The position numbers were made by a program, and so were the translations under genes. A DNA stretch of 64,000 nt from Alcaligenes faecalis (GTDB taxonomy: Bacteria; Pseudomonadota; Gammaproteobacteria; Burkholderiales; Burkholderiaceae_B), in assembly GCF_002443155.1 (NCBI RefSeq), contig NZ_CP023667.1:3472001-3536000 (forward strand), in the 5' to 3' direction. Position 1 is the first letter of the stretch. Each line of letters opens with the position of its first letter. The notes beneath the pieces are model-generated. The model saw nothing but the letters and a program-made list of their open reading frames with translations, had not been told where the DNA came from and ran no database searches. Of this stretch, positions 19,175-28,954 are shown piece after piece.

Positions 19175-19350
19175 GATGCCAGCTGTCTCCCACCTGATGC
19201 CGGGCGTTCAAGACCCGATTCAATTTAATTGTTTAAGCATCAAGTATATGACTGAAAACGCTGCGCTATGCGAAGAAAACACGCCTGTCTCTGTTCAGTC
19301 AGAGGGGAAGGTTTTGCCAGAATCAGGCGATACACACGATCGATTGCTCA

Positions 19351-19391
19351 TAAGAAAGCAGCGGTTCAAACCTGAAGCTTGAAACCGCTGT
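19351..19391 (-). terminator. Probable terminator of the sugar-acid operon
   Basis: CAGCGGTTCAA (19359-19369) pairs with TTGAAACCGCTG (19379-19390) with a one-base bulge. On the minus strand it is followed by CTTTCTT, a modest U-tract. It lies 17 bases after the D-2-hydroxyacid dehydrogenase gene. Confidence 0.6.
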
Positions 19392-19407
19392 TGTTCTACG
19401 CCAACCC

Positions 19408-20358
19408 TTACAGGTTCACCGGCGTCACCAGCCCCCCTTCCGTGACGAAGCGCTCGACATTCCTCAGCACCAATTCACACATGGCCGCTCGGGTTTCGCG
19501 AGTTGCGCTCCCTACATGGGGCAGCACCACGACTCGCTCATTCCTGAGCAATTCAGCGGGCACTTCGGGTTCGTTCTCGAACACATCCAGCCCGGCACCG
19601 CCCAATTGACCATTTTCCAGAGCCGCAACCAATGCTTTTTCATCCACTACGGAGCCACGGGCGACGTTGACCAGGTAGCCGTTGGGGCCCAAGGCTTTCA
19701 AGACCTCGGCAGACACCAGATGGTAGGTTTCCGGGCTGCCTGGAGACGCCACAACAAGAAAATCGCACCATTGCGCCAAGGTCAGCAGTGAAGGCTCGTG
19801 ATGCCAAGGCAACTGGGGATTCGCACTGCGTGTGTGGTAGCGGATATCCATATCGAAACCAACCGCGCGCCGTGCAATGACCTGACCAACTCGCCCCATA
19901 CCCAACATGCCCAGGCGCTTGCCACTGACCCGCGTGCTTGGCATGGTAGGACCGACACGAGGCCAGTCGCCACGTCGAACATGGCGGTCGGAAGCAGAAA
20001 TGCCGCGTACCGCATCGATCAGCAAGCCTATAGCCAAGTCGGCCACGCAGTCGTTCAGAACGTCCGGAGTATTGCTTAGCATCACCCCACGCGCACGGAC
20101 TGCATCCAGGTCGATGGCATCGTAGCCCACGCCCAGGCTGCAAATAGCCTTCAAGTTGGGCAGTGCATCAATCAGCGCCTTGTCTGCGCCATGCGTTCCT
20201 GTGGTGATCAGCACTGTGAACTCGTCACCGTGCTCACGCAAGAATGCCGTTTGATCAGATGCATCACTCAGGATCTCAACCGGGCACAAGGCAGGCAGCT
20301 TGCCCGCCAGCGGTGGCGGCAAGGGGCAGGCTTGGAGAATCTTCTGGTTCATGGTCAT
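19408..20358 (-). CDS. D-2-hydroxyacid dehydrogenase (NAD(P)-dependent; glyoxylate/hydroxypyruvate reductase type)
   Basis: Reduces a 2-oxo acid such as hydroxypyruvate or glyoxylate, or runs in reverse. The Rossmann motif GMLGMGRVGQVIARR and the catalytic set are present: Arg in VNVARGSVVDEKAL, Glu in FENEPEVPAEL and His in VVLPHVGSAT. The start at 20358 overlaps the stop of the upstream NIPSNAP gene (ATGA) and gives 316 residues; a second ATG follows two codons later. It is the last gene of the likely operon, which fits a role in clearing a 2-oxo acid made upstream. Confidence 0.9.
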   Translation of the reverse strand: MTMNQKILQACPLPPPLAGKLPALCPVEILSDASDQTAFLREHGDEFTVLITTGTHGADKALIDALPNLKAICSLGVGYDAIDLDAVRARGVMLSNTPDVLNDCVADLAIGLLIDAVRGISASDRHVRRGDWPRVGPTMPSTRVSGKRLGMLGMGRVGQVIARRAVGFDMDIRYHTRSANPQLPWHHEPSLLTLAQWCDFLVVASPGSPETYHLVSAEVLKALGPNGYLVNVARGSVVDEKALVAALENGQLGGAGLDVFENEPEVPAELLRNERVVVLPHVGSATRETRAAMCELVLRNVERFVTEGGLVTPVNL

Positions 20359-20684
20359 GCTTCGCTCGTAAAGACGTCGAAATCGACTTGTTTCAGCAGT
20401 GCATTGCTCTGGCGTATGACATGGCCGGCAGCAGAGGCTTTGCGACGATAGGCCAACCAGCGCGGATCCGCTTCCAGTGCATTGCGACGGGCTTCCCGGT
20501 CGGCCATATCCTCGTATGCCCACAGATGCACCACCTGATTCAGCTCACCCACTTCCGTGGTGTAGTAACCGTGGCAAGCGCCCAGATGCTCGATTTGTAC
20601 GGCACGCCCTTCCGTCGCATACAGGGACAGGAAATCGCGCAGCAGGCCGGTGGGGATGGTATAGGTTCTTTGGTCGATAATCAT
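20355..20684 (-). CDS. NIPSNAP-family protein
   Basis: Small alpha+beta barrel protein (109 residues) of the NIPSNAP family, part of the dimeric ferredoxin-like barrel group. The typical pattern is seen in IIDQRTYTIPTGLLRDFLSLY at the N-terminus and in ELNQVVHLWAYEDMADREARR in the middle. No catalytic residue can be assigned. It is held between a TRAP permease gene (15 bases) and a dehydrogenase gene (4-base overlap), so it should serve the same catabolic pathway. Confidence 0.85.
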   Translation of the reverse strand: MIIDQRTYTIPTGLLRDFLSLYATEGRAVQIEHLGACHGYYTTEVGELNQVVHLWAYEDMADREARRNALEADPRWLAYRRKASAAGHVIRQSNALLKQVDFDVFTSEA

Positions 20685-20699
20685 GTCGTGAATCCGTTT

Positions 20700-21992
20700 T
20701 TATCCAAGGTATTTGGGCAAGAGCAGCGAAATGACCGGGAAAGCCAAGAGCACTGCCAGGCGGAAAACATCGGCTACCACGAAGGGAATCACACCCCGAT
20801 ACAGCGTGCTCATCTTCACGTCTGGGAGCAGGCTTTTCAGAACCATGACGTTCATGCCCACAGGCGGGGTGATGAAACTGATTTCAGTGACCACCACCAC
20901 GATGATGCCGAACCAGATCAGGTCAAAGCCCAAGTGCTGTACCAGTGGGTAGAAAATAGGCACGGTGAGCAAGACCATGGACATGCTCTCCAGCACACTG
21001 CCCAGCACAATGTAAATCGCGCAAATCAACAGGATCACCACGATCGGGCTCATGTCGAACTGCTGCACCCAGTCCTGCAGATCGCTGGGCATGGACGTGA
21101 AATTGATGAAGCTGGAAAACAGCAGGGCTCCGATCAGCACCATGAACAACATGCCCGTGGTACGAGCCGACTCGACCAGCACGTTGGACAGTATCTGCCA
21201 GGTCAAACGGCCACGTAGCAGAGCAAACAGGAAGGCACCGCAAGCACCAATCCCGGCGGCTTCCGTCGAGCTGAAAACCCCGCCATAGATCCCGCCCATG
21301 ACGATGACGAACAGCACCAGCACCCCCCAGACATCGCGCAGCGCACGCAAGCGCTCTTTCCAGCTCATGCGCTCTCCGGGCGGCCCGGCATTGGGGTCGC
21401 GCCAGATCGTCCACCTGACTGCCAAAAGGTAAAAACCCACAGCCAGCAGACCCGGCAAAATACCGGCGGCAAACATCTTGCCTATGCTTTGTTCAGTCAG
21501 GATGGCATAGACCACCATGACAATAGAGGGCGGAATCAAAATGCCCAGCGTGCCACCAGCAGCGATGGAACCGGAAGCCAGCGCACGGCTGTAGCCCAGT
21601 CTGCGCATTTCCGGATAAGCCACCTTGGACATGGTGGCTGCCGTTGCCAGACTGGAACCACACACCGCCCCAAAGCCGCCACAGGCCACCACCGTAGACA
21701 TGGCCAGCCCACCTTTTCTATGGCCCAGAAATGCATAGGCGGCGGCGTACAGTTCTTTGGACAGCTTGGCCTGAGTAATGAAGTTGCCCATCAAGATGAA
21801 CAAGGGCAGTACGGACAACAAATACTGAAAACCGCTTTCACGCACAACTGCGCCGGTCATGGCATAGGCGGACGGCCAGTTGCGCATGAGTCCTACGCCG
21901 ATAAAGCCCACCAGTGCCATGGAAAAGGCCACTGGCACCCGCAGGAAGATCAAGACAAGCATGGCGGCAAAGCCAATCAGTGCTTCAGTCAT
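20700..21992 (-). CDS. TRAP transporter large permease (DctM-type)
   Basis: Sodium-coupled membrane subunit of a tripartite importer for carboxylates. The 430-residue sequence shows about 12 hydrophobic helices, with the family segments FLRVPVAFSMALVGFIGVG and SSLATAATMSKVAYPEMRRLGY. It also has SIAAGGTLGILIPPSIVMVVYA and the C-terminal ITPPVGMNVMVLKSL. The start overlaps the small-subunit gene by eight bases. Confidence 0.93.
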   Translation of the reverse strand: MTEALIGFAAMLVLIFLRVPVAFSMALVGFIGVGLMRNWPSAYAMTGAVVRESGFQYLLSVLPLFILMGNFITQAKLSKELYAAAYAFLGHRKGGLAMSTVVACGGFGAVCGSSLATAATMSKVAYPEMRRLGYSRALASGSIAAGGTLGILIPPSIVMVVYAILTEQSIGKMFAAGILPGLLAVGFYLLAVRWTIWRDPNAGPPGERMSWKERLRALRDVWGVLVLFVIVMGGIYGGVFSSTEAAGIGACGAFLFALLRGRLTWQILSNVLVESARTTGMLFMVLIGALLFSSFINFTSMPSDLQDWVQQFDMSPIVVILLICAIYIVLGSVLESMSMVLLTVPIFYPLVQHLGFDLIWFGIIVVVVTEISFITPPVGMNVMVLKSLLPDVKMSTLYRGVIPFVVADVFRLAVLLAFPVISLLLPKYLG

Positions 21993-22488
21993 TCTGTGCC
22001 TCTTCTTCCAGATGGGCCGTGTCTGCGTTCAGATCTCGACGAAGCTGCGCCAGCTCCACGATAGTGTTGACGAACAGCATGATGCTCATGAAATAAACAA
22101 CCGGGGCCAGTGGCAACCCCAGCAAGGTGGTCTGATCCAGGTATTCGGCTGCCGATTCGGCCTGTGTCCAGCTGACCATGGCCAACAACGCGCTGATCCC
22201 AGCGGCCAGCAAGTGGCTGGAGACATGGACAATCCGCGCCCCCTTCTCCCCACCGGGGACGGGCACCAGATCAACCACAACGTGTTCGCGCTCCATGGTG
22301 GCAAACACGATGCCGCAAAAGATCACCCCCACCATGAGTATTTCAGTGAGTTCTACCGCCCCCATCACCGATACGTTGAAAATGTAGCGCCCTAATACAT
22401 CGGCCAAAGTCAGCAAGGCCAGCGAGACCATGCATAACTCGGTCAGACGTCGAAGACCCGCTCTTAATAAAGAGAGAATGGAGTTCAT
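21985..22488 (-). CDS. TRAP transporter small permease (DctQ-type)
   Basis: Four-helix membrane partner of DctM. The 167-residue protein has the usual first helix with LADVLGRYIFNVSV, followed by AVELTEILMVGVIFCGIVFATMEREHVVVDLV, a typical DctQ pattern. It lies 68 bases after the binding-protein gene and overlaps the large permease. Confidence 0.9.
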   Translation of the reverse strand: MNSILSLLRAGLRRLTELCMVSLALLTLADVLGRYIFNVSVMGAVELTEILMVGVIFCGIVFATMEREHVVVDLVPVPGGEKGARIVHVSSHLLAAGISALLAMVSWTQAESAAEYLDQTTLLGLPLAPVVYFMSIMLFVNTIVELAQLRRDLNADTAHLEEEAQND

Positions 22489-22556
22489 GCTTTGTAGCTC
22501 CGGGGCTGCTGGCGCACGAGGCGCACAGCAGATTCAAGACAGTCTGCGTGTACTGA

Positions 22557-23597
22557 TCAGTTGGCACTTTCCCGCTGCTTCAGGTCGGCACGGAACTCGG
22601 CCAGCACGGCAGGCCCGTCTATACCCTTGGCCTTGGCGGCATCCAGCCAGGCCTGCTCGAAGGATGCTGTGCGCTCTTTGACGGCGGCAATCAGCTCTTC
22701 ACTGGCGGGATGGAACTGCACATTGTTGGCCTCCAGAGTTTTCATGGCGGCGACATCCGCATCCCCCCAGGCCTTGCCCCCCATGCGAGCAATATGCTCA
22801 CCGGAAAGACTCATCACGATCTCGCGGTCCTTTTCAGACAAGCGATCAAACGCACCCGGATTCATGATGATGCCGTGCAGATCCGCATAGAGACCGCCCG
22901 GGAAAACCGTCGCATGTTTGACCACACTGTCCAGACGGAAGGAAACCACGGACTCCGGAGGGAAAAGTACCCCATCCACCACGCCGGTGCTAAGCAATTC
23001 GTACGATTCGGACGCAGGCTTTACAACCGCATTCACGTTCAGCGCCTTGGACAGATCAGCCTGCATGCCACCACCAATACGCAGCTTCAGGCCATCGAAG
23101 TCTGCAATGGTCTGCACCTGTTTGCCGGTCGTGTAGACACTGCCCGGGCCATGACCATAAAGCCCAAGCAATTTGATGCCGCGATGCTCTTTGGCATCTT
23201 GCAGGTACTTGCTGTAGATGTTCCAGGCCGCCAGCGAAGTGGACTCGGCGCTATTGCCCGAGAACGGCAACATGGCAAATTTCATCAAATCAAAATTGCC
23301 GGGGTAATAGGAGTAGGAAATAAAGGCCAGATCAACAATGCCATTGCGCACCGCATCCAGATGCCCAACCGGATTAGTGGCTGCCTTGGTCAGGAAGTTA
23401 ATCTTGACGCGCCCTTCTGTGGCCTGCTCCACCTCTTTGGCCCAGGGCTTCATGAAGTTAGCCACCAGAACATGTGTTTGCGGGATCCAGGCAGAAAAAG
23501 TCAGCTCCACAGGCTTGTCCGCTTTTGCGGGGCCAGCCGCCACAGCCAGGCTGGTTAAGGCCATACCCAACAGGCGAGAAATCCATCGGTTCTTCAT
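22557..23597 (-). CDS. TRAP transporter substrate-binding protein (DctP-type)
   Basis: Periplasmic receptor of the TRAP importer. A signal peptide (ISRLLGMALTSLAVAAGPAKA) precedes KPVELTFSAWIPQTHVL. The DctP-fold contact region is ADFDGLKLRIGGGMQADLSKAL, with the usual substrate Arg in KLRIGGG. The 346-residue length is normal. The ligand is probably a hydroxylated carboxylate, judged from the neighbouring enzymes. It is 53 bases after the DenD-like gene. Confidence 0.92.
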   Translation of the reverse strand: MKNRWISRLLGMALTSLAVAAGPAKADKPVELTFSAWIPQTHVLVANFMKPWAKEVEQATEGRVKINFLTKAATNPVGHLDAVRNGIVDLAFISYSYYPGNFDLMKFAMLPFSGNSAESTSLAAWNIYSKYLQDAKEHRGIKLLGLYGHGPGSVYTTGKQVQTIADFDGLKLRIGGGMQADLSKALNVNAVVKPASESYELLSTGVVDGVLFPPESVVSFRLDSVVKHATVFPGGLYADLHGIIMNPGAFDRLSEKDREIVMSLSGEHIARMGGKAWGDADVAAMKTLEANNVQFHPASEELIAAVKERTASFEQAWLDAAKAKGIDGPAVLAEFRADLKQRESAN

Positions 23598-23650
23598 GGG
23601 GAAATCCTTTTTTGGTGGTAGATCGTTATAGGTATAGTTAGCCAGGCCCG

Positions 23651-24598
23651 TCAGGAGAAAAGGGCCTGCTCAATCAAGGTTTCGGCATCGCCGTCATGAT
23701 GCATGCCCAACTGTGTGGCGATTGCCGTTGTCAAAGGCGGCCACTGGGCAAACTGCTGGTCAAACTGAGGGTTGGACTGAAAGCTCAATCCCGCGTCGGC
23801 CCCCCGGCCATAGCGGGTTTTGGCAGCCTGTACCAGCTCTGCCACCTGAAGACGCTGGGCGGGAAGATTCCACACCCGACCTGCAGGCAAGCGAGCGGCT
23901 TCCAGGCTCGCTGTTGTCAGAAGGTGCCGCACACAGGCGGGCAAGGAAAGCAGCCAGATCCACCCTTGCGGGCCAATGGGGCACTCGTAGGTGCTGCCAG
24001 CAGCCAAGGCATGGATCAAGGAGCTGGCAAAGGAAGACAGCGCAGTTTCGGCGGTCATGGGTCTGGCGACCACGGTAGGCAAGCGAACCGAGCGGCCATC
24101 CAGAAAACCCCGGCGGCTGTAATCGGCCAGCAGCAGCTCCACCATCCGCTTCTGCGTTCCATAACTTAAAGTAGGTGCGACGGGCGTGTCGTCATCCACC
24201 TGCTGGGGCAGTGGCGTCCCAAAGACACCGATACTGCTGGCATACACCACAACGGGGCACTGGCCTTGCTGTCGCAGGTGCTCAAACAAGCCTATGGTGC
24301 TGTCTATATTGACGCGCAAACCCAGTGCGAAATTCTCTTCAGCCAGCCGACTGGTCACCGATGCCAGATGGAAAACCGTGTCGGGTGCTGGCGACAACAC
24401 CGCTTCCAGCACGGTTTTATCGGCCAGGTCGCCACTAATGCAGCGCAGGCCAGGCACGTGGTGATGGCTTTGCTCTTCAAAGGCCAGATCGGTCAGCGTC
24501 AGGCTTTGAATCTCTTTGGCTTCAAGCAGTTTGGCCGCCGCACGGGCAAGCGCTTGGCCGATGTAGCCGTTGGCGCCGGTAATCAAGACATGCTTCAT
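23651..24598 (-). CDS. NAD-dependent epimerase/dehydratase-fold protein, D-erythronate dehydrogenase (DenD)-like
   Basis: Extended short-chain dehydrogenase. The NAD-binding motif is ITGANGYIGQALARAAAKLL, and the catalytic Tyr-x3-Lys is SYGTQKRMVELLL. The segment GFLDGRSVRLPTVVARP and the C-terminal layout resemble DenD, which oxidises D-erythronate to 2-oxo-tetronate. The exact substrate is inferred from that resemblance and from the OtnI-like neighbour, three bases away. The 315-residue length is close to the family norm. Confidence 0.75.
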   Translation of the reverse strand: MKHVLITGANGYIGQALARAAAKLLEAKEIQSLTLTDLAFEEQSHHHVPGLRCISGDLADKTVLEAVLSPAPDTVFHLASVTSRLAEENFALGLRVNIDSTIGLFEHLRQQGQCPVVVYASSIGVFGTPLPQQVDDDTPVAPTLSYGTQKRMVELLLADYSRRGFLDGRSVRLPTVVARPMTAETALSSFASSLIHALAAGSTYECPIGPQGWIWLLSLPACVRHLLTTASLEAARLPAGRVWNLPAQRLQVAELVQAAKTRYGRGADAGLSFQSNPQFDQQFAQWPPLTTAIATQLGMHHDGDAETLIEQALFS

Positions 24599-24601
24599 GG
24601 C

Positions 24602-25432
24602 TTATCTCCCGGCAGCCTGCGTGCAAGCCGCATCACGACGACGTGGCGCAGCCAGCACACCGCGATCACACAAGGGCTGGCACCAGGCTAAACCGTCCGA
24701 AGATGATCCACGAGGCTGATACTCGCAGCCCAGCCAGCTGTCGTAAGCCAAGGCAGGCAAGGCCGCCACGCCTGCCAGCAAATCGTGCTGTGCAAGATCC
24801 GGCTCGTAGCGCCCATCGGCACCCGCGATCTGCACATAGCCGATCCACGGAGCACAGGCCTCCACACTGGAAGGGACGTCCAAGCTTTCTTTGACGCAGT
24901 GGTAGTAATCAAACTGCAGACGCAGGCGCGGGGAATTGAAGTGCTGGAGCACCTCAATCACCTGCTCTGGCAAGTAATAAAAATACCCGGCCATATCGCT
25001 GCGGTTGAGCGCTTCCAGCGTCAGCACCAGATCATCTGCTTCAGCCAAGGCCAAAGCCTGTTCCAGATTACTGAGCAGTGCAGCCCGGCAATCTTCCTGA
25101 TCGAAGGGGCTGACATCGCCCGCCATCACATGGATACGGCGGCACCCGGTAGCCTGTGCAACAGCACGGGCGCGATCAAAGGCTTCCTGGAACTGGGCCT
25201 GTGCGCCGGGAATGGCCGCCCAACCCAACCTGCCCTGCCCCTCGCCTATAGGCGTGTTGATCAGAGTTAGCTCCAGCTGTGCGGCTTGCAGTTGCTGAGC
25301 GTACCAAGCCGGAGCGTAGTCGTAAGGCAGCAAAATCTCGACGCCCTGAAACCCATCGGCTGCCGCAGCCTCAAAACGTTCGCTCCAGTCCAGATGCCGA
25401 TACAACCAGCTGAGATTAGCGGATAGTTGCAT
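24602..25432 (-). CDS. Hydroxypyruvate isomerase family protein, OtnI-like
   Basis: TIM-barrel isomerase of the Hyi/OtnI family, which interconverts 2-oxo and 3-oxo acids; OtnI acts on 2-oxo-tetronate. The N-terminus LSANLSWLYRHLDWSERFEAAAADGF is typical. Metal-site residues are likely the Glu in LTLEALNRSDM, the Asp in LQFDYYH, the Gln in YVQIAG and the Glu in LGCEYQPRG. The 276-residue length includes a slightly longer C-terminus than usual. It is tightly packed between the DenD-like and HIBADH-like genes. Confidence 0.8.
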   Translation of the reverse strand: MQLSANLSWLYRHLDWSERFEAAAADGFQGVEILLPYDYAPAWYAQQLQAAQLELTLINTPIGEGQGRLGWAAIPGAQAQFQEAFDRARAVAQATGCRRIHVMAGDVSPFDQEDCRAALLSNLEQALALAEADDLVLTLEALNRSDMAGYFYYLPEQVIEVLQHFNSPRLRLQFDYYHCVKESLDVPSSVEACAPWIGYVQIAGADGRYEPDLAQHDLLAGVAALPALAYDSWLGCEYQPRGSSSDGLAWCQPLCDRGVLAAPRRRDAACTQAAGR

Positions 25433-25445
25433 GGGGCAGCCTGCC

Positions 25446-26342
25446 TTATGTGCTTATCTGGCGAAGAAAAGCGTCACGCTGCTCGGGCAGCACAACGCTG
25501 ACCAAGGCAGACACCTCAGCCTGACCCAGCCCCATGGCGCTTGCCACGCGCAACATTTGCTGCACGCTGGCGGCAACCGGCATAGGCGCGCCGCTTTGTT
25601 GGGCATTGGCGATCAGGGTGTCGATATCCTTGAGCATGGTGGACAGCGCACCAATACTTTTTTCCTGGGCCTCTATCATGCGCGGGGCAAAGATCTGCAA
25701 GGGCTTGGAGTCCGCCCAACCACCCGCCAGCGCGGGCGCCAGCTTGTCCACATTGATGTTATTGCGCTGGGCAAAGCCAATGGCTTCAGCCAATGCCGCA
25801 ATCGAAGTTGCCACGATGGCCTGATTGCACAGCTTGGTTGCCTGCCCGGTCCCGGAAGGCCCCATATGCGTGATATTGCCGGCGTAGGCGCACATGGCGG
25901 CCTCGGCTTCAGGCATATGGGTTTCGCTACCGCCCGTCATGATGGCCAGCGTACCGGCCTCCACGCCGGGAATACCGCCGGACACCGGGGCATCAATCCA
26001 GTCAGCGCCGCAGATCTCCGCCAAACGAGCGGCCAGCTTGCGTGTGGCCTCAGGGTCGATACTGGAGTGATCCACCAGCCATTTAAGGCCCGCTGCCTGA
26101 GCAATCCCGTCCGCGCCAAACACCACGGCCTCGGCGGCCTTGGCATCAAACAGGCATAACAACACGCCATCGGCGCCTTCAGCCGCTTCGCGTGGCGTGC
26201 TTACGACCTGCGCACCCAGCGCCGCCAGCGGCTCGGCCTTTTCTCTGGAACGGTTCCAGACCTTGACCTCGTGACCCGCTTTCAACAGGCGCTGCACCAT
26301 GGCAGCCCCCATCAATCCCAAACCGCAAAAACCGAGTTTCAT
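25446..26342 (-). CDS. NAD(P)-binding 3-hydroxyisobutyrate / tartronate semialdehyde / L-threonate dehydrogenase family protein
   Basis: Beta-hydroxyacid dehydrogenase. The N-terminal dinucleotide motif is LGFCGLGLMGAAMVQRLL, the substrate-binding signature DAPVSGGIPGVEAGTLAIMTGG, and the catalytic Lys lies in GTGQATKLCNQAIV. Relatives include GarR, LtnD and MmsB, and sequence alone does not settle which one it matches. The ATG at 26342 starts one base after the dehydratase stop, giving 298 residues; a longer in-frame start would overlap that gene. Confidence 0.88.
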   Translation of the reverse strand: MKLGFCGLGLMGAAMVQRLLKAGHEVKVWNRSREKAEPLAALGAQVVSTPREAAEGADGVLLCLFDAKAAEAVVFGADGIAQAAGLKWLVDHSSIDPEATRKLAARLAEICGADWIDAPVSGGIPGVEAGTLAIMTGGSETHMPEAEAAMCAYAGNITHMGPSGTGQATKLCNQAIVATSIAALAEAIGFAQRNNINVDKLAPALAGGWADSKPLQIFAPRMIEAQEKSIGALSTMLKDIDTLIANAQQSGAPMPVAASVQQMLRVASAMGLGQAEVSALVSVVLPEQRDAFLRQIST

Positions 26343-26343
26343 C

Positions 26344-28056
26344 TTATACGTCCTCAAGCTGTTCTTGCGGCCACTCGGCAGCACCCGAATGGGTCACTGC
26401 ACCTTCATTGGTCGGTCCAACCAGGCGTGCGTACTTCTCCAGCGCGCCAGCCAAGCGGTCTCGTACGTAAGGTTTCCATTGCGCCCGGCGTGCAGCCAGT
26501 TCCTCCTCGGACACATGCAGCTGCATGCTGCTTTGGGTAGCATCGATGGTGATACGGTCGCCGTCTTTTACCAAACCGATGTTCCCACCGGCTGCTGCTT
26601 CGGGGCTGGCATAGCCGATACACATGCCGCGTGTCGCACCGGAGAAACGGCCATCCGTCAGCAGTGCCACTTTTTCGCCATTGCCATGACCATAAATGGC
26701 GGCAGTGACACTTAGCATCTCGCGCATACCGGGGCCGCCTTTAGGGCCTTCGTTACGGATAATCAGTACGTCGCCAGCCTCATAGGCCTGCTTGGATACC
26801 ACCGCCATACAGTCTTCTTCGGTTTCAAAAACGCGTGCGCGCCCGTCAAATACCAGAGACTTCAAGCCAGCAATTTTCAGTAAGGCGCCATCGGGGCACA
26901 GATTGCCCTTGAGCACGACCAGGCCGCCCGACGCGTGAATCGGCTGATCGCTGCTGCGCACGATACGACCATCCACATCGGGGAAGTTTTCCAGAGCCTC
27001 GGCCAAGGTTTCGCCGGTAATGGTCAAGGCATCGCCGTGCAGGTGACCGCTCTTCAAGAGAGCCTTGAGCACGACGGGCACCCCGCCGATCACGTCCAGA
27101 TCGCGTGCCAGATAACGGCCGCCGGGCTGCAAGTCGGCAATCAATGGCGTGCGGTTGAACACCTCGGCCATATCGTCCGTGGTGAAACGAATACCGACTT
27201 CGTGCGCAATGGCAGGAATATGCAAGGCCACATTGGTCGATCCGCCAGTCGCAGCAACAGCAGCAGTGGCATTTTCCAGACTCTTGCGGGTGATGAGATC
27301 ACGCGGCAAAGGACCACCGTGTTCCAGAATCTCCATCACACGGCGACCGGCGCGACGAGCCAGCGCGTGTCGTTGGCTGTAGACCGCCGGGGTGGTCGAG
27401 GAACCCAGAAAAGACAGGCCCAGGGCCTCTGCCACCATACCCATGGTATTGGCGGTGAACTGGCCCGGACAGGAGCCCACGGTCATGGCACAGGTACGCT
27501 CGATGCCATGCAGTTGCTCCAGGGAAATCGCCCCAGTCTGGTAGCGACCCACACCCTCAATGGCGGTAAGCACCGTGTTTTCAGTGCCATCGGGTGAGTA
27601 GCCCGGCAACATGGAGCCACCATAAATGAAGACTGAGGGGACGTTGAGCCGCGCCATGGCCATCAGGGTGCCAGGCAAGGTCTTGTCGCAACCACCCAGA
27701 CCGACCAGAGCGTCATAGGCATGGCCACGTACAGCTATTTCCATGCTGTCGGCAATCATCTCGCGCGAGACCAGGCTCATGCGCATGCCAGCGTGGTTCA
27801 TGGAGGTGCCATCGGACACGGAAATCGTGTTCATCATGACGGGTACGCCACCACCCTGTGCTACGCCCAGGCGCACGCTGTCTGCCTGCGGGCCCAGCGA
27901 TTTGGAACAGGGTGTGTTGTCTCCGGCGGTTCCAATGATGGCGACCATCGAGCGGTCCAGATCATCATCGTCCAGGCCCGTGGCACGCAGAAAGGCTCGG
28001 TGTGGTGTGCGGGTCACGCCCTCGGTCACTGCTTTTGATCTATGTTTTTTTAGCAT
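26344..28056 (-). CDS. IlvD/Edd-family dehydratase
   Basis: Iron-sulfur dehydratase that turns 2,3-dihydroxy acids or aldonic acids into 2-oxo-3-deoxy acids. The Cys ligands are seen in [30 protein letters not shown] and [15 protein letters not shown]. The N-terminal region and [11 protein letters not shown] resemble dihydroxyacid dehydratase of valine and isoleucine synthesis. The setting, between a GntR regulator and sugar-acid dehydrogenases, instead suggests a catabolic paralogue. The 570-residue length is normal. Its start is 35 bases after the regulator gene. Confidence 0.88.
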   Translation of the reverse strand: MLKKHRSKAVTEGVTRTPHRAFLRATGLDDDDLDRSMVAIIGTAGDNTPCSKSLGPQADSVRLGVAQGGGVPVMMNTISVSDGTSMNHAGMRMSLVSREMIADSMEIAVRGHAYDALVGLGGCDKTLPGTLMAMARLNVPSVFIYGGSMLPGYSPDGTENTVLTAIEGVGRYQTGAISLEQLHGIERTCAMTVGSCPGQFTANTMGMVAEALGLSFLGSSTTPAVYSQRHALARRAGRRVMEILEHGGPLPRDLITRKSLENATAAVAATGGSTNVALHIPAIAHEVGIRFTTDDMAEVFNRTPLIADLQPGGRYLARDLDVIGGVPVVLKALLKSGHLHGDALTITGETLAEALENFPDVDGRIVRSSDQPIHASGGLVVLKGNLCPDGALLKIAGLKSLVFDGRARVFETEEDCMAVVSKQAYEAGDVLIIRNEGPKGGPGMREMLSVTAAIYGHGNGEKVALLTDGRFSGATRGMCIGYASPEAAAGGNIGLVKDGDRITIDATQSSMQLHVSEEELAARRAQWKPYVRDRLAGALEKYARLVGPTNEGAVTHSGAAEWPQEQLEDV

Positions 28057-28091
28057 GGTCTTTGGTGGTGATGAGTAATTGAAAGATCGAG

Positions 28092-28784
28092 TTAATCGGT
28101 CAGGTCCAAGCGATCAAAGATCCAGGAAACATCTTCCTGAATGTATTGGCGCGCCTGGGCGAAGTTACCGGCACGCAGCGCGTTGACGGTGGACTCATGC
28201 AACTGGTCTGAGGAGTCTTCGTTATGGAGCAGTTCGCGGGTTTCACGCAGATAGGCCCCCGACTGCAACCACAGGCTCTCGATCATGGCGAGCATGACGG
28301 GGGACTGGGCGGCGGCATAGATCGTGAAATGAAAGATCCGGTTTTTTTCCAGGCTGCTGGCCACGCCTTTGGGCGTGCGGCGCTCTTGTGTAATTTCTTG
28401 CGCCAACTGTTCCAGCTGATCCAGCACGGAAGATGTCAGCAGGGGGCCAGCCCATTCGGTGACGGTGCCTTCGATCAGAACGCGAGCACGGCGAATGTCG
28501 CTCAGGCAGGCTTTGGTGATCAGGGGGACACGCGTGGTGCCGTTGGGCAAGGGCTCCAGCCCTTGCTGAGCCACCAGACGACGCAGGGCTTCGCGCACCG
28601 GCATGGTGCTGGTGCCCAGCGCATCGGCCAGGTACTGGATGCCAAGCACTTGGCCGGCACGGTATTCACCGTGCATCAGCTTGTTGCGCAGGGCTTGATA
28701 GACCGCTTCGTTAACGGATTGCCGAACGATAGGTTGGAAAGCTTCGAGCGGAGCACTGGTGCTTGCAGCATCTGAATGTTTCAT
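28092..28784 (-). CDS. GntR-family transcriptional regulator with FCD domain
   Basis: Likely metabolite-responsive repressor of the operon that follows it. An N-terminal winged HTH ([24 protein letters not shown], then [25 protein letters not shown]) precedes an all-helical FCD ligand-binding domain from about residue 85. The last helix contains the metal-type His in [15 protein letters not shown]. The 230-residue length is normal. It is the first gene of the minus-strand run, so the operon is probably autoregulated. Confidence 0.92.
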   Translation of the reverse strand: MKHSDAASTSAPLEAFQPIVRQSVNEAVYQALRNKLMHGEYRAGQVLGIQYLADALGTSTMPVREALRRLVAQQGLEPLPNGTTRVPLITKACLSDIRRARVLIEGTVTEWAGPLLTSSVLDQLEQLAQEITQERRTPKGVASSLEKNRIFHFTIYAAAQSPVMLAMIESLWLQSGAYLRETRELLHNEDSSDQLHESTVNALRAGNFAQARQYIQEDVSWIFDRLDLTD

Positions 28785-28954
28785 TAAATTCCGTCACAAA
28801 GTGAATTCGAGCAAAGATTTGTGATTTTTGATCAATTCTAAGGACGGACTTCTCCGACAACAAATCAGAGCTAACCCTTAGCCTCCTAATTCGTCATGGA
28901 CGACGCGGCAAGCCTTGCGAGCGAGCCGCGCATTCGGTTTTGCAACGCGGTAAA

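Noticed and set aside
28828..28835. TTGATCAA palindrome upstream of the GntR gene as its operator
   Set aside because: It is only 8 bases, expected often by chance, and no second copy was found at the dehydratase start.
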